64,000 nucleotides of DNA from Streptomyces sp. NBC_01465 (GTDB lineage: Bacteria > Actinomycetota > Actinomycetes > Streptomycetales > Streptomycetaceae): assembly GCF_036227325.1 (NCBI RefSeq), contig NZ_CP109467.1, positions 1,240,001 through 1,304,000 of the forward strand, given 5' to 3'. This document shows, piece by piece, positions 42,937-51,360 of this stretch. How positions within the stretch are numbered: the first letter of the stretch is position 1; the number at the start of each line of letters is the position of its first letter. The position numbers and the translations under genes are program-made. A model generated the notes under the pieces. That model saw only the letters and a program-made list of their open reading frames with translations, was not told the DNA's origin and did not search any database.

Positions 42937-43851
42937 GTGGTGGCGTTTCCCGGCCCGGTGCAGAGCATGGTCTTCCGCAGTGCCGACCTGCCGGAACTGT
43001 TCCACCGCGCGGACGCTCTCGCCATCACCCGGCAACGGGAGGCTGTCACGGCCACCCGAGCGCAGCTTCTGCTGCTGGTGGCGGGTGCGGCGGTGGCCGC
43101 GCTGCCGTGGCACGGCAAGCTGGGGGGCTCGCTCCAAGTCATCGGCGCACTCAGCGCGTTGGCGTACGCCGGTGTGCTCCTTCTCACCTTCCTCGCCTCG
43201 CGGCGCAGGGCAAAGTCGCACTGGCAACTCAACCGCTCCGCCGCCGACTTCATCAAGTCCATGTGCTGGCGCTACGCCGTGCACGGAGCGCCCTTCGACG
43301 CCGAATCCCCTGACGTGGACGTGGTGTTCACCTCCCGTCTGGAGGAGGGGCTGCGGGAGCTGCGGAAAGTCGGCTGGGAGCCCAGGACGCCCAAGGACGG
43401 TCTGATCACGCCCGCCATGCGGGAGTTACGGAGCCGGCCCTTCGCCGTCCGCCGCGAGACCTACGTACGGGACCGCCTCATCGAGCAGCGCAACTGGTAC
43501 CGCCGCAAACAGGAGGCCTCCCGGCACGGGACGCTGCTCTGGTCGGCCACCTTCACCCTGCTGACGCTGACCGCGCTGGTCTTCGGGACGCTGCGGGCCT
43601 TCTCGGTCGCGGAGAACGCCAGTATCGCCGGGGTGTTCTCGGCCGCGGCCGCCGCGTGTGTCGCCTGGACCGAGTTCCGCCGCCATCAGCCCCTCATCTC
43701 CGCCCATGAGCTGGTGGAGGAGGAGCTGAAGGCGATGCACACCTCGCTGGAGAGCCGGATCACCGAGGCCCAGTGGTCGTCCGCCGTGTACGAGACCGAG
43801 CGGATCGTCTCCCCGCAGCACACCGACTGGCTTGCGCGGCACGGGGGTTGA
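42937..43851 (+). CDS. Two-module SLATT (DUF4231-type) 2TM effector-like membrane protein, TTA codon
   Basis: 304 residues from GTG 42937, which follows GGGGG by six bases; TAAAAT at 42914-42919 may be its -10 box. Two hydrophobic helix pairs are visible: about 43-62 and 68-89, then about 205-225 and 230-246. Each is followed by a charged helical region (RRRAKSHWQLNRSAADFIKSMCWRY after the first). This repeats the SLATT layout, a 2TM domain found with SMODS nucleotide cyclases and SLOG sensors and thought to form a membrane pore in conflict systems. Codon 164 is TTA (43426-43428), so translation should need the bldA tRNA. Divergent from fxsA and convergent with a SLOG gene 9 bases away. Confidence 0.78.
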   Translation: MVAFPGPVQSMVFRSADLPELFHRADALAITRQREAVTATRAQLLLLVAGAAVAALPWHGKLGGSLQVIGALSALAYAGVLLLTFLASRRRAKSHWQLNRSAADFIKSMCWRYAVHGAPFDAESPDVDVVFTSRLEEGLRELRKVGWEPRTPKDGLITPAMRELRSRPFAVRRETYVRDRLIEQRNWYRRKQEASRHGTLLWSATFTLLTLTALVFGTLRAFSVAENASIAGVFSAAAAACVAWTEFRRHQPLISAHELVEEELKAMHTSLESRITEAQWSSAVYETERIVSPQHTDWLARHGG

Positions 43852-43860
43852 ACGGCGCGG

Positions 43861-44340
43861 TTACGTACGCCGTACGCCGGCCGGCCAGATCACGGTGACG
43901 GGTTTTCCTACGTCGAGCGCGTAGTTGACGATGTCGCCCGTGCCGCCGAGACCGCGCGCGGGGAGGCCGTCCCAGACCGCGAGGAGGCGGTCGCAGTTGT
44001 CGGCGATGTAGGCGCCCGCCGCGTAGTACGCCTCGTCGGTCGCGTGCGGGTGGTTCAGCCAGATCTCCTGCGAGGCCCGGCTCTTGAGCCGGTGGTAGCC
44101 GTCGAGTTCGTCCCTGCTGTCGAAGCCCAGTTCGTAGTCGTCGCTGGGAATGACCGCGATGAGCTCTGCGCCGCACTCCAGGGCGATGTCGGCGAACATC
44201 TGGTCGGCGCCGGTCGCCAGGCTGGAGAGCGCCTGCAGAGAGCCGCCGTTGGCGCAGAGAACGGCGCGCATGCCGTCACGTACATGAGTGAGAGATGCGG
44301 AAGGAATGCTGCGGTGACCGGTCACTCCGATGCGCTTCAT
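43861..44340 (-). CDS. SLOG-domain (YspA/DprA-like) nucleotide-sensor-like protein
   Basis: 159 residues from ATG 44340, preceded by GGAGGCAGGAGG. A Rossmann-like fold with GVTGHRSIP at the N-terminus, LSSLATGADQMFADIALECGAELIAVIPSDDYE in the middle and IADNCDRLLAVWDG near the end. These match SLOG proteins, which bind nucleotide-type ligands such as ADP-ribose derivatives or cyclic nucleotides. SLOG domains are partners of SLATT effectors, and here the two genes converge with only 9 bases between stops. A sensor/effector pair is the natural reading, though opposite orientation means separate promoters. Confidence 0.75.
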   Translation of the reverse strand: MKRIGVTGHRSIPSASLTHVRDGMRAVLCANGGSLQALSSLATGADQMFADIALECGAELIAVIPSDDYELGFDSRDELDGYHRLKSRASQEIWLNHPHATDEAYYAAGAYIADNCDRLLAVWDGLPARGLGGTGDIVNYALDVGKPVTVIWPAGVRRT

Positions 44341-44396
44341 ACGCCTCCTGCCTCCGTCCGGGCACAGCTCCCCGTCCATCTTCTCAGAGGACGCAA

Positions 44397-44428
44397 GAGC
44401 CCCCGCCCGGCGTTCCGGGCGGGGGCTC
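44397..44428 (-). terminator. Terminator of the second protease gene
   Basis: GAGCCCCCGCCCGG (44397-44410), loop CGTT, CCGGGCGGGGGCTC (44415-44428): a perfect 14-bp stem, 22 bases after the protease stop on the minus strand. It lies within the upstream region of the SLOG gene. Confidence 0.75.
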
Positions 44429-44450
44429 CTCATCGCTGCTTACCGCGGTA

Positions 44451-45356
44451 TCAGTAGACGCTCACGCCGTAGTAGTTGAGGGCTTCCACGACGGGCTGGA
44501 AGAACGTGGTGCCGCCGGAGGAGCAGTTGCCGCTGCCGCCGGAGGTGAGACCGAGTGCCGTGGTGCCGGAGTACAGCGCGCCGCCGCTGTCGCCGCCCTC
44601 GGCGCAGACCGTGGTCTGGATCATCCCGTAGACGACGTCACCGCCGCCGTAGTTGACGGTGGCGTTCAGGGCGGTGACCCGGCCGCTGTGGATGCCGGTG
44701 GTGGAGCCGCGCCGGGTGACGGTCTGGCCGACGGTGGGGTTGGCCGCGCGGGTGATGTCCTGGCTGCCGACGGCGCCCGCGTGGGCGACGCTGGTGTTGG
44801 TGTACCTGACCAGGGCGAAGTCGTTCGTCGGGAAGCTGTAGCCGACGTTCGTGCCCAGCGTCGTGGTGTGTCCTGAGTTCGAGTACCAGGTGGAGGCGAC
44901 CTCACCGCAGTGGCCGGCGGTGAGGAAGTAGTAGGTGGAGCCGCTGACGACGTTGAAGCCCAGCGAACAGCGGTACGCGCCGCCGTAGATGGCGTCTCCG
45001 CCGGAGATCAGCTTCTTGAAGGTGCCCGGGGTGCGCTCGACGCGGATCGCGCCCGAGTTGCTGCCGGCCTCCTGCTTGATCTGGGCTATCTCCGCCTGGG
45101 AGACCGTGGAGTCGGCGGTGACGACGACCTTCTTGGTCGCCGGGTCGGTGTACCAGGCGGTGCCTGCCACATCCGCGCCCTTGACGGCTTCGCTGACCGC
45201 CGAGAGCTGGTTGGTGCTGAAGGTGCGGTTCTGGTCCGCGCTCGCGTTCGCGTTCGGCACGGTGAGGGCAACTGCCGCTGCCAGACCGGACGTTACGGCG
45301 ATCAGCCGGGCGCGTCTCGCAAGACCGCTGCGGGGGGTGGTGCGCTTGATCCTCAC
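44451..45356 (-). CDS. Secreted S1 serine protease with propeptide (streptogrisin A/B type)
   Basis: 301 residues from GTG 45356, which follows GGGAGGAA; upstream in-frame starts lack this. Signal peptide about 1-38 ([25 protein letters not shown]). A pro-region of about 75 residues is shorter than in the gene at 31799. The mature enzyme starts near residue 115 ([20 protein letters not shown]). The triad is His in FLTAGHC, Asp in TNDFALVRY, and Ser in [10 protein letters not shown]. The short pro-region and length match streptogrisins A and B, broad-specificity extracellular proteases. Confidence 0.95.
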   Translation of the reverse strand: MRIKRTTPRSGLARRARLIAVTSGLAAAVALTVPNANASADQNRTFSTNQLSAVSEAVKGADVAGTAWYTDPATKKVVVTADSTVSQAEIAQIKQEAGSNSGAIRVERTPGTFKKLISGGDAIYGGAYRCSLGFNVVSGSTYYFLTAGHCGEVASTWYSNSGHTTTLGTNVGYSFPTNDFALVRYTNTSVAHAGAVGSQDITRAANPTVGQTVTRRGSTTGIHSGRVTALNATVNYGGGDVVYGMIQTTVCAEGGDSGGALYSGTTALGLTSGGSGNCSSGGTTFFQPVVEALNYYGVSVY

Positions 45357-45480
45357 TTCAGTTCCTCCCGAAAGGAATCGAGGGTCCACAAGGTGGGGGG
45401 ACCCGTGAGGCGCAGCCAAAGGGCAGGACGCATTCCGCATGCGCCGTGCTCCTGACAAGCGCTGTTCGGGAGTACAGCGC

Positions 45481-45520
45481 GGCCCGGCCGCGGGGCGCAA
45501 GGGCGCCTTTCGGCCGGGCC
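45481..45520 (-). terminator. Hairpin terminator of the organosulfur-type operon
   Basis: GGCCCGGCCG (45481-45490) pairs with CGGCCGGGCC (45511-45520). The 20-base loop carries a further GGCGC/GCGCC stem. It lies 27 bases after the stop of the DUF1684 gene on the minus strand. Confidence 0.55.
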
Positions 45521-45547
45521 TTCGATCAGTCCGTACGCAGCCGCAGC

Positions 45548-46354
45548 TCAGCGCGTACGCACCGAACGCTCGCCCGCGGCGACGTCGACCGGGAGCGTGT
45601 TGCCGGGGGGAGGGAAGGGGCAGATGAAGTGCGCGGCGAAGGCGCAGGGCGGGAGCAGCGACCGGTTGAAGTCGACCTGGACCGTGCCGTCGGCGGCCGG
45701 CGCGGAGGGGCGCAGGAACCGGAAGCGGAAGCTGGACCTTCCGCTGGTGGTGTCCGCGAAGACGGCCCAGAGCGAGCCGTCCTCCTCGACGGAGACCTGG
45801 AGGGTGTGCTCGTCGCCGTCCAGGGTGAAGGCCAGTTCACCGCCGAGGCCCAGGCCACGGTCGCGGCCGTCGGCGTTGGGGACCTGGACGGTGCGGCTCT
45901 CCCCGTACGGCCGGAAGAGGCCCGGCAGCACCCACTTCTCGTCGTACGGTGTGGCCTCGATGCCCGCGAAGGCGCCGCGCGTCTCGGACTGCGGGTCCCA
46001 GACGCGGACCGCCCACAGGCCCTCGCGGCGCAGCACGACAAGGCGGCGCTCGCCCTGTGCGAGGCGCGAGGAGGCGGTCGGTCCTGTGTCGGCGGTGAGG
46101 CGGGTCTCTCCGGTGAACGGGGCGCCGTCGAGGCTGAGTCCGTCGGCCGCGGATGCGGTCAGGACGATCTCGTCGCCGTCCTCGGACCACTGCCCGGGGA
46201 CGTCCGGAATTCGCCCTTCCACGGCGTCGTCGAGCCAGTGGGTGCCCGTGAGGGCCAGCGGCCCGTAGGGCGCGGAGACCGTCTGGGCGCGCTGTTCGTG
46301 CCAGTTCTTCCAGTCCTGCGAAGCATCTGCGTCTGTGTCTGTGGTGGTGCTCAT
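45548..46354 (-). CDS. DUF1684 family protein
   Basis: 268 residues from ATG 46354, preceded by GGAAAGG and starting just after the monooxygenase stop (5-base gap). The N-terminus has a helical [27 protein letters not shown] segment and the C-terminus the family signature [31 protein letters not shown]1684 proteins are beta-rich with no known activity; the conserved C/H/P-rich ending suggests a metal or small-molecule site. Last gene of the eight-gene minus-strand operon, so it may be an accessory to the monooxygenases. Confidence 0.85.
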   Translation of the reverse strand: MSTTTDTDADASQDWKNWHEQRAQTVSAPYGPLALTGTHWLDDAVEGRIPDVPGQWSEDGDEIVLTASAADGLSLDGAPFTGETRLTADTGPTASSRLAQGERRLVVLRREGLWAVRVWDPQSETRGAFAGIEATPYDEKWVLPGLFRPYGESRTVQVPNADGRDRGLGLGGELAFTLDGDEHTLQVSVEEDGSLWAVFADTTSGRSSFRFRFLRPSAPAADGTVQVDFNRSLLPPCAFAAHFICPFPPPGNTLPVDVAAGERSVRTR

Positions 46355-46359
46355 GTTGA

Positions 46360-47652
46360 TCAACCTTTCCATACGGGCTCGGGCAGCCCGAGGTGGGAGC
46401 GCAGGGTGGTTCCGGCGTATTCCGTGCGGAACGCGCCGCGCTCCTGGAGGAGCGGCACGACCTGGTCGACGAAGTCGTCGAGGCCGCCGGGGGTGAGGTG
46501 GGGCACGAGGATGAAGCCGTCGGCCGCCTCGGTCTGCACGAAGGTGTCCAGCTCGTCCGCGACCGACTGCGGGGTGCCCACGAAGGACTGCCGGGTGCTC
46601 GTCTCGATGACCGTCTGCCGGATGGACAGCCCCTTCTCCTCGGACAGCGCCCGCCACTTCGCGGCGACGGCAAAGGGATCGGCGATCCTGACGCGGCCCT
46701 GGACGAGTCCGGAGTCCGGGTCGGGGTCGATGTCGGGGAGCGGTCCGTCCGGGTCGTACGCGGAGAGGTCGCGGCCCCAGATCTGCTCCAGGGCGAGCAG
46801 GGCGTTCTGCGGGGAGACCTGCTGTTTGCGGATCTCGGCGGCCCGCTCCTGGGCGTCGGCCGCGGTCTCTCCCAGGACGAAGGTCACGCCGGGCATGATC
46901 TTGAGGTCGTCGGGGTCGCGCCCGTATGCCGCGAGCCGTGCCTTGACGTCGGCGTAGAAGGTACGGCCGGCCTCCAGCGTGCCGTGCCGCGTGAAGATGA
47001 CGTCGGCGGAGGCTGCGGCGAACTCGCGGCCCTCGTCGGAGTCCCCGGCCTGGATGACGACGGGGTGGCCCTGCGGGGAGCGCGGGACGGTGAACTCGCC
47101 CTCGATGTCGAAGTGCGGACCGTGGTGGGAGAAGGGGCGGGATGTCCCTTCGGGTGTCCAGGAGTCCCACAACTCCCGTGCTGTTTCCACGAATTCGGCC
47201 GCCCTCTTGTACCGGTCGGCCCGGTCGAGATAGCCGCCGCGCCGGAAGTTCTCGCCGGTGAAGGCGTCGGAGGAGGTGACGACGTTCCAGGCGGCGCGGC
47301 CGGCACTGAGGTGGTCGAGGGTGGCGAGGCGGCGGGCGAGTTCGTAGGGCTCGTTGAAGGTGGCGTTGACGGTGGCCGCCAGGCCGAGGCGGTCGGTGAC
47401 GGCGGCCAGGGCGTTGAGCACGGTGAGCGACTCGGGCCTGCCGACCACGTCGAGGTCGTGGATGAGCCCCTTGTGCTCGCGCAGCCGCAGCCCCTCGGCG
47501 AGGAAGAAGAAGTCGAACTTGCCGCGCTCGGCGGTGCGGGCGAGCTGCTCGAAGGAGGAGAAGTCGATCTGGCTCCGGGAGCGGGGGTCGGTCCAGACGG
47601 TGGTGCTGTTGACGCCGGGGAAGTGGGCGGCCAGATGAATCTGCTTCGTCAT
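46360..47652 (-). CDS. NtaA/SnaA/DszA-family FMN-dependent monooxygenase
   Basis: 430 residues; ATG overlaps the preceding stop. A luciferase-like TIM barrel of the long NtaA/DmoA/YtnJ class: the N-terminus reads QIHLAAHFPGVNSTTVWTDP, then LARTAERGKFDFFFLAEG, and LATLDHLSAGRAAWNVVTSSDAFTGENF, the FMN phosphate region. Members oxidise C-S or C-N bonds with reduced flavin from a separate reductase (for example DszA and YtnJ). No flavin reductase gene is nearby. With the linked amino-acid-type transporter, a sulfur-containing amino acid adduct is a plausible substrate (inference). Confidence 0.92.
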   Translation of the reverse strand: MTKQIHLAAHFPGVNSTTVWTDPRSRSQIDFSSFEQLARTAERGKFDFFFLAEGLRLREHKGLIHDLDVVGRPESLTVLNALAAVTDRLGLAATVNATFNEPYELARRLATLDHLSAGRAAWNVVTSSDAFTGENFRRGGYLDRADRYKRAAEFVETARELWDSWTPEGTSRPFSHHGPHFDIEGEFTVPRSPQGHPVVIQAGDSDEGREFAAASADVIFTRHGTLEAGRTFYADVKARLAAYGRDPDDLKIMPGVTFVLGETAADAQERAAEIRKQQVSPQNALLALEQIWGRDLSAYDPDGPLPDIDPDPDSGLVQGRVRIADPFAVAAKWRALSEEKGLSIRQTVIETSTRQSFVGTPQSVADELDTFVQTEAADGFILVPHLTPGGLDDFVDQVVPLLQERGAFRTEYAGTTLRSHLGLPEPVWKG

Positions 47653-48650
47653 GAGCTCTCACCCGCGCGTGCGTACTGGTTGACGGGCCGAGTCAGCCCC
47701 AAGTGCTCGCGGAGGGTCGCGCCCGGGTAGAAGCGCCGCAGCAGTCCGCGGTGCTGGAGCAGCGGGACGGTGCCGTCGACGACGAACCCCAGGTCGCGCT
47801 CCACGTCGGCGGGGAGGAGGTGCACCCCGTCGACGGCGCCCTGCTCGTACCAGTCCCCGACCAGCCCGGCGAGATCCACCGCGTCGGCGGTGGTGTGGAG
47901 TTCGATGGGGAGCGCGGCGAGGACGCTCAGCCGGTCGGGGTCGCGTCCGTGGGCGCGTGCCCGGTCGCGTATCTCCTCGCGGGCGGCGCGCGCGGCGGTC
48001 GGGGTGTCCGTCCGTACGAGCGCGATGTCGGCGTGCCGGACCGCTGCCGCGCGGGCGGCGTCGGCGGTCGCGTCGATCACCGTGACGGGGTGGCCCTGCG
48101 GGGGCCTGGGGACGATCGAGGGTCCTCGTACGGAGAAGGTGCGCCCTTTGAAGTCGACATAGTGCAGCTTGTCGCGGTCGATGAAGCGCCCTGTCGAGGA
48201 GTCGCGTATCTCGGCGTCGTCCTCCCAGCTGTCCCACAACTTGCCGACGACGTCGGCGACTTCACGGGCTTCGTGCCAGAGGTCGTCCCCGGGTGCGGCG
48301 CTGCGCCGCCCGAAGAGCCGCGCCTCGGCCTCGCCGGTCGACACATCGACAGCCCACCCGGCGCGCCCGCGGCTCACCCAGTCGAGAGTGGCGACGGCGG
48401 CCGAGACGTGGAAGGGCTCGGTGTGCGTGGTGGTCACGGTCGGTACGAGCCCGATGCGCTCGGTGGCGGGAGCGACCCGGGAGAGGACCGCGAGCGCGTC
48501 GGGCCCGGGCCGGGCGAAGGTGTCGGAGAGCGTGACGAAGTCGAGGGTGCCGCGCTCGGCGAGCCGGGCGAGGGAGACGTAGTGCGCGGCGTCGAAGTGG
48601 GGCGGTCCGCCGATCTCGGCGGAGAGATGGAGCGATCGGGTGGCTGACAT
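47649..48650 (-). CDS. LLM-class flavin-dependent oxidoreductase
   Basis: 333 residues from ATG 48650 (a TTG nine bases upstream is possible). Shorter luciferase-like barrel than its neighbour: LHLSAEIGGPPHFDAAHYVSLARLAERGTLDFVTLSD, VAPATERIGLVPTVTTTHTEPFHVSAAVATLDWVSRGRAGWAVDVS, and VDFKGRTFSVRGPSIVPRPPQGHPV. The two barrels share a 4-base overlap and probably act in series or on related substrates. A pair of such enzymes beside a two-permease amino acid transporter is also seen in the Bacillus ytmI operon (ytmO and ytnJ). Confidence 0.9.
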   Translation of the reverse strand: MSATRSLHLSAEIGGPPHFDAAHYVSLARLAERGTLDFVTLSDTFARPGPDALAVLSRVAPATERIGLVPTVTTTHTEPFHVSAAVATLDWVSRGRAGWAVDVSTGEAEARLFGRRSAAPGDDLWHEAREVADVVGKLWDSWEDDAEIRDSSTGRFIDRDKLHYVDFKGRTFSVRGPSIVPRPPQGHPVTVIDATADAARAAAVRHADIALVRTDTPTAARAAREEIRDRARAHGRDPDRLSVLAALPIELHTTADAVDLAGLVGDWYEQGAVDGVHLLPADVERDLGFVVDGTVPLLQHRGLLRRFYPGATLREHLGLTRPVNQYARAGESS

Positions 48651-48694
48651 GGGGCCCAACGGCCTTTCAATGGAGGGGAGTTGGCTGGCGTCGG

Positions 48695-49657
48695 CTACAC
48701 CTTCGGGAGGCCCGGCGGGTTGATCTCCGACTTCTTCACCGCCTCGCCCGACAGGCCCCAGCGCTTCAGCACCTTCGCGTACGAGCCGTCCTCGATGATG
48801 TGGTCGATCGCGGCCGCGTACGCGTCCACCAGGCCGCTGTCCTTCTTCGTCGTGGCGGCGATCTTGCCCTGGATCTGGCCGCCCGCCCCAGACAGCGTCC
48901 CGACCACCTCGCTCTGGCCCGCCGAGGCCACGTGGTACGCCACCGACGGGTTCGGGCCCAAGTAGCCGTCGATCCGGCCCGACTGGAGCGCCAGGTAGTA
49001 GTCCGTGTCCTTCTGGAAGTACTTGATGTCGACGGGCTTGCGGCCCGCCTTCTCGTTCTGCTCGCTCCAGTCGACCAGGATCTTCTCCTGGTTGGTGCCC
49101 GAGGCGACCGCGATCGTCTTGCCCGCCACGTCGGCCGGGCCCTTCACCTTCCAGCCGCTGCCCTTCTTCGCCTCGAAGGCGATGTTGTCCAGGCGGTAGG
49201 TGGCGAAGTCGTACTTCTCCTTACGCTCCTCGGTGACCGTGACGTTGGAGAGGACACCGTCGAACTTCGAGCTGTCCAGGCCGACGAAGAGGTTCTCCCA
49301 GGAGACCTCGTCGAACTCGGGCTTCAGGCCGAGCGTGTCCGCGATCAGCGTCGCCAGGTCGATCTCGGAGCCGATGCGGGTCTTGTCGTCGGTCGCGAAG
49401 AAGCCGAGTGGCGGGGACGCGTCCGCGCTGGCGCCGAAGCGGATCGTGCCGCGTTTGCGGAGCGCCTCCGGCACCTGGGCGGCGATCGCCTCGACCTTCT
49501 TGCCGTGGATGCGGTGCTGGTCGGGGCCGATGTTGATGCCGGTCCCCTTCGCGCCCGCGGGCTTCACGGCGTCGGTCGTGGCGTCCGCGCTGGAGCAGCC
49601 GGTGAGGAGGAGTGCGGCGACTGCGGTGGCGGCGAGGGGGCGGGCGACGGTCTTCAC
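48695..49657 (-). CDS. Amino-acid-type ABC transporter substrate-binding lipoprotein
   Basis: 320 residues from GTG 49657, with GGAG at seven bases; a longer ATG start is less likely. Lipobox LLLTGC near residues 17-22. The SBP family 3 fold is visible: IRFGASADASPPLGFFATDDKTRIGSEIDLATLIADTLGLKPEF, LSNVTVTEERKEKYDF, and VAGKTIAVASGTNQEKIL. It captures a polar amino acid or amino-acid-like solute outside the cell and hands it to the permeases encoded upstream. A second, different binding protein (54446) belongs to the same locus. Confidence 0.92.
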   Translation of the reverse strand: MKTVARPLAATAVAALLLTGCSSADATTDAVKPAGAKGTGINIGPDQHRIHGKKVEAIAAQVPEALRKRGTIRFGASADASPPLGFFATDDKTRIGSEIDLATLIADTLGLKPEFDEVSWENLFVGLDSSKFDGVLSNVTVTEERKEKYDFATYRLDNIAFEAKKGSGWKVKGPADVAGKTIAVASGTNQEKILVDWSEQNEKAGRKPVDIKYFQKDTDYYLALQSGRIDGYLGPNPSVAYHVASAGQSEVVGTLSGAGGQIQGKIAATTKKDSGLVDAYAAAIDHIIEDGSYAKVLKRWGLSGEAVKKSEINPPGLPKV

Positions 49658-49690
49658 GTACGGGCTCCTGTGGTGAGTGGGCATGGCAGG

Positions 49691-50452
49691 TCAGAGGACC
49701 TTGGAGAGGAAGGCGCGGGTGCGCTCGTGCTGCGGGGCGTCGAGTACGTCGGCGGGCGCGCCCTGCTCGACGATCCGGCCCTCGTCCATGAAGACGACGG
49801 TGTCCGCGACCTCGCGGGCGAAGCCGATCTCATGCGTGACGACGATCATCGTGGTGCCCTGGAGCGCCAAGTCCTTGATGACGTCGAGGACTTCACCCAC
49901 CAGCTCGGGGTCGAGCGCGGACGTCGGCTCGTCGAAGAGCAGCAGCTTGGGCTCCAGGGCGAGCGCGCGGGCGATGGCGACGCGCTGCTGCTGGCCGCCG
50001 GAGAGCTGCTTGGGGTACGAGGCGGCCTTGTCGGCGAGACCGACCCGGTCCAGGAGTTTTTCCGCCGCCGCGACGGCCTCCTTCTTCGGCCGGCCGAGGG
50101 CGGCGACCGGCGCCTCGACGACGTTCTCCAGCACGGTGAGGTGCGGGAAGAGGTTGAAGTTCTGGAAGACGAAGCCGATCTGCGTGCGCTGCTTGAGGAC
50201 TTCGCGCTCGCGCAGTTCGTAGAGCTTGTCGCCCGAGCGCCGGTAACCGACGAGGGTGCCGTCCACGCTGATCCAGCCCTGGTCGACCTTCTCCAGGTGG
50301 TTGATGGTGCGCAGCAGCGTGGACTTGCCGGAGCCGGACGGGCCGAGGATCACCGTGACCTCGCCCGCGGCGACCTCCAGGTCGATGCCGCGCAGGACTT
50401 CGAGCGAGCCGAAGCTCTTCTGTACGGACCGGACTTCGACCATGGCGCTCAT
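49691..50452 (-). CDS. Amino-acid-type ABC transporter ATPase
   Basis: 253 residues; ATG overlaps the permease stop (ATGA). Walker [11 protein letters not shown]-loop FQNFNLFPH, signature LSGGQQQR, Walker [14 protein letters not shown], and the H-loop TH in VVTHEIGFA. The HisP/GlnQ-type subfamily drives polar amino acid uptake. It serves the two permeases in this operon, since no other ATPase is present. Confidence 0.96.
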   Translation of the reverse strand: MSAMVEVRSVQKSFGSLEVLRGIDLEVAAGEVTVILGPSGSGKSTLLRTINHLEKVDQGWISVDGTLVGYRRSGDKLYELREREVLKQRTQIGFVFQNFNLFPHLTVLENVVEAPVAALGRPKKEAVAAAEKLLDRVGLADKAASYPKQLSGGQQQRVAIARALALEPKLLLFDEPTSALDPELVGEVLDVIKDLALQGTTMIVVTHEIGFAREVADTVVFMDEGRIVEQGAPADVLDAPQHERTRAFLSKVL

Positions 50453-51345
50453 CGCGCGGCCCCCTTGGCGTAGTGGCGTTCGACGTAGTACTGGAGGACG
50501 GAGAGCGCGGAGGTCAGGAGGATGTACCAGACCGTGGCGACCATCAGCAGCGGGACGACCCGGCCGTTGCGGCCGTAGACGACCTGGACCTGGTAGAAGA
50601 GTTCGCCGATCGCCATGACGGAGACGATCGAGGTGCCCTTGAAGAGCGAGATGATCTCGTTGGCCGCGTTGGGGAGGATCGAGCGCATCGCCTGCGGCAG
50701 CACGATCCGCCGCAGCTGGCGCAGCCGGGGGATGCCGAGGGCGGCGGCTGCCTCCAACTGGCCGCCGTCCACGGCGAGTACACCGCCTCGTACGATCTCG
50801 GCCGCGTACGCCGCCTGGTGCAGCGCGAGCCCGAGGACGGCCGCGCTCATCGCTCCGACCAGGCCCATCGTGTCGAAGGAGAAGAAGCCGGGGCCGAAGG
50901 GGATCCCGAACTGCAGCTCCTTGTAGAGGTAGGCCAGGTTGAACCAGAAGAGCAGCTGCACGATGAGCGGGATGGAGCGGAAGGCCCAGATGTAGCCGAA
51001 GGCGACGGTCTTCAGGAAGGGGCTGGCGGAGAGCCTCATGAAGGCCAGCACGATGCCGAGCGCGAAGCCGAGCGCCGTTCCGTAGAAGGTCAGTTGGAGG
51101 GTGACCCAGACCGCCTTGAGGATGGTCTCGGCGGTGAAGAAGCGGGCGAAGACCTCCCACTCCCAGCCGGGATTGGTGACCAGTCCGTGGGCGAACTGGG
51201 CGAGCAGCACGGCGGTGACGACGACGGCCGCCCAGCGCCAGGGGTGGCGCAGGGGGACGACCTTGAGGGTGCTGTAGTCGAGTGCCGGCGGTGGTGGCTG
51301 GGTCGCTTTGTCGATGGGTGGATCGGTGGCGCTGGTGAGCGTCAT
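50449..51345 (-). CDS. Amino-acid-type ABC transporter permease
   Basis: 298 residues; ATG follows GAGGA. A cytoplasmic N-terminal tail is followed by about five or six helices. The ATPase-coupling EAA loop is [42 protein letters not shown]. About 55% similar by eye to the permease at 53127, including [15 protein letters not shown]. Two such permeases would form a heterodimer. It follows the FAD-binding protein gene by 15 bases. Confidence 0.95.
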   Translation of the reverse strand: MTLTSATDPPIDKATQPPPPALDYSTLKVVPLRHPWRWAAVVVTAVLLAQFAHGLVTNPGWEWEVFARFFTAETILKAVWVTLQLTFYGTALGFALGIVLAFMRLSASPFLKTVAFGYIWAFRSIPLIVQLLFWFNLAYLYKELQFGIPFGPGFFSFDTMGLVGAMSAAVLGLALHQAAYAAEIVRGGVLAVDGGQLEAAAALGIPRLRQLRRIVLPQAMRSILPNAANEIISLFKGTSIVSVMAIGELFYQVQVVYGRNGRVVPLLMVATVWYILLTSALSVLQYYVERHYAKGAAR

Positions 51346-51360
51346 GGTGGTCCTCGGGGA

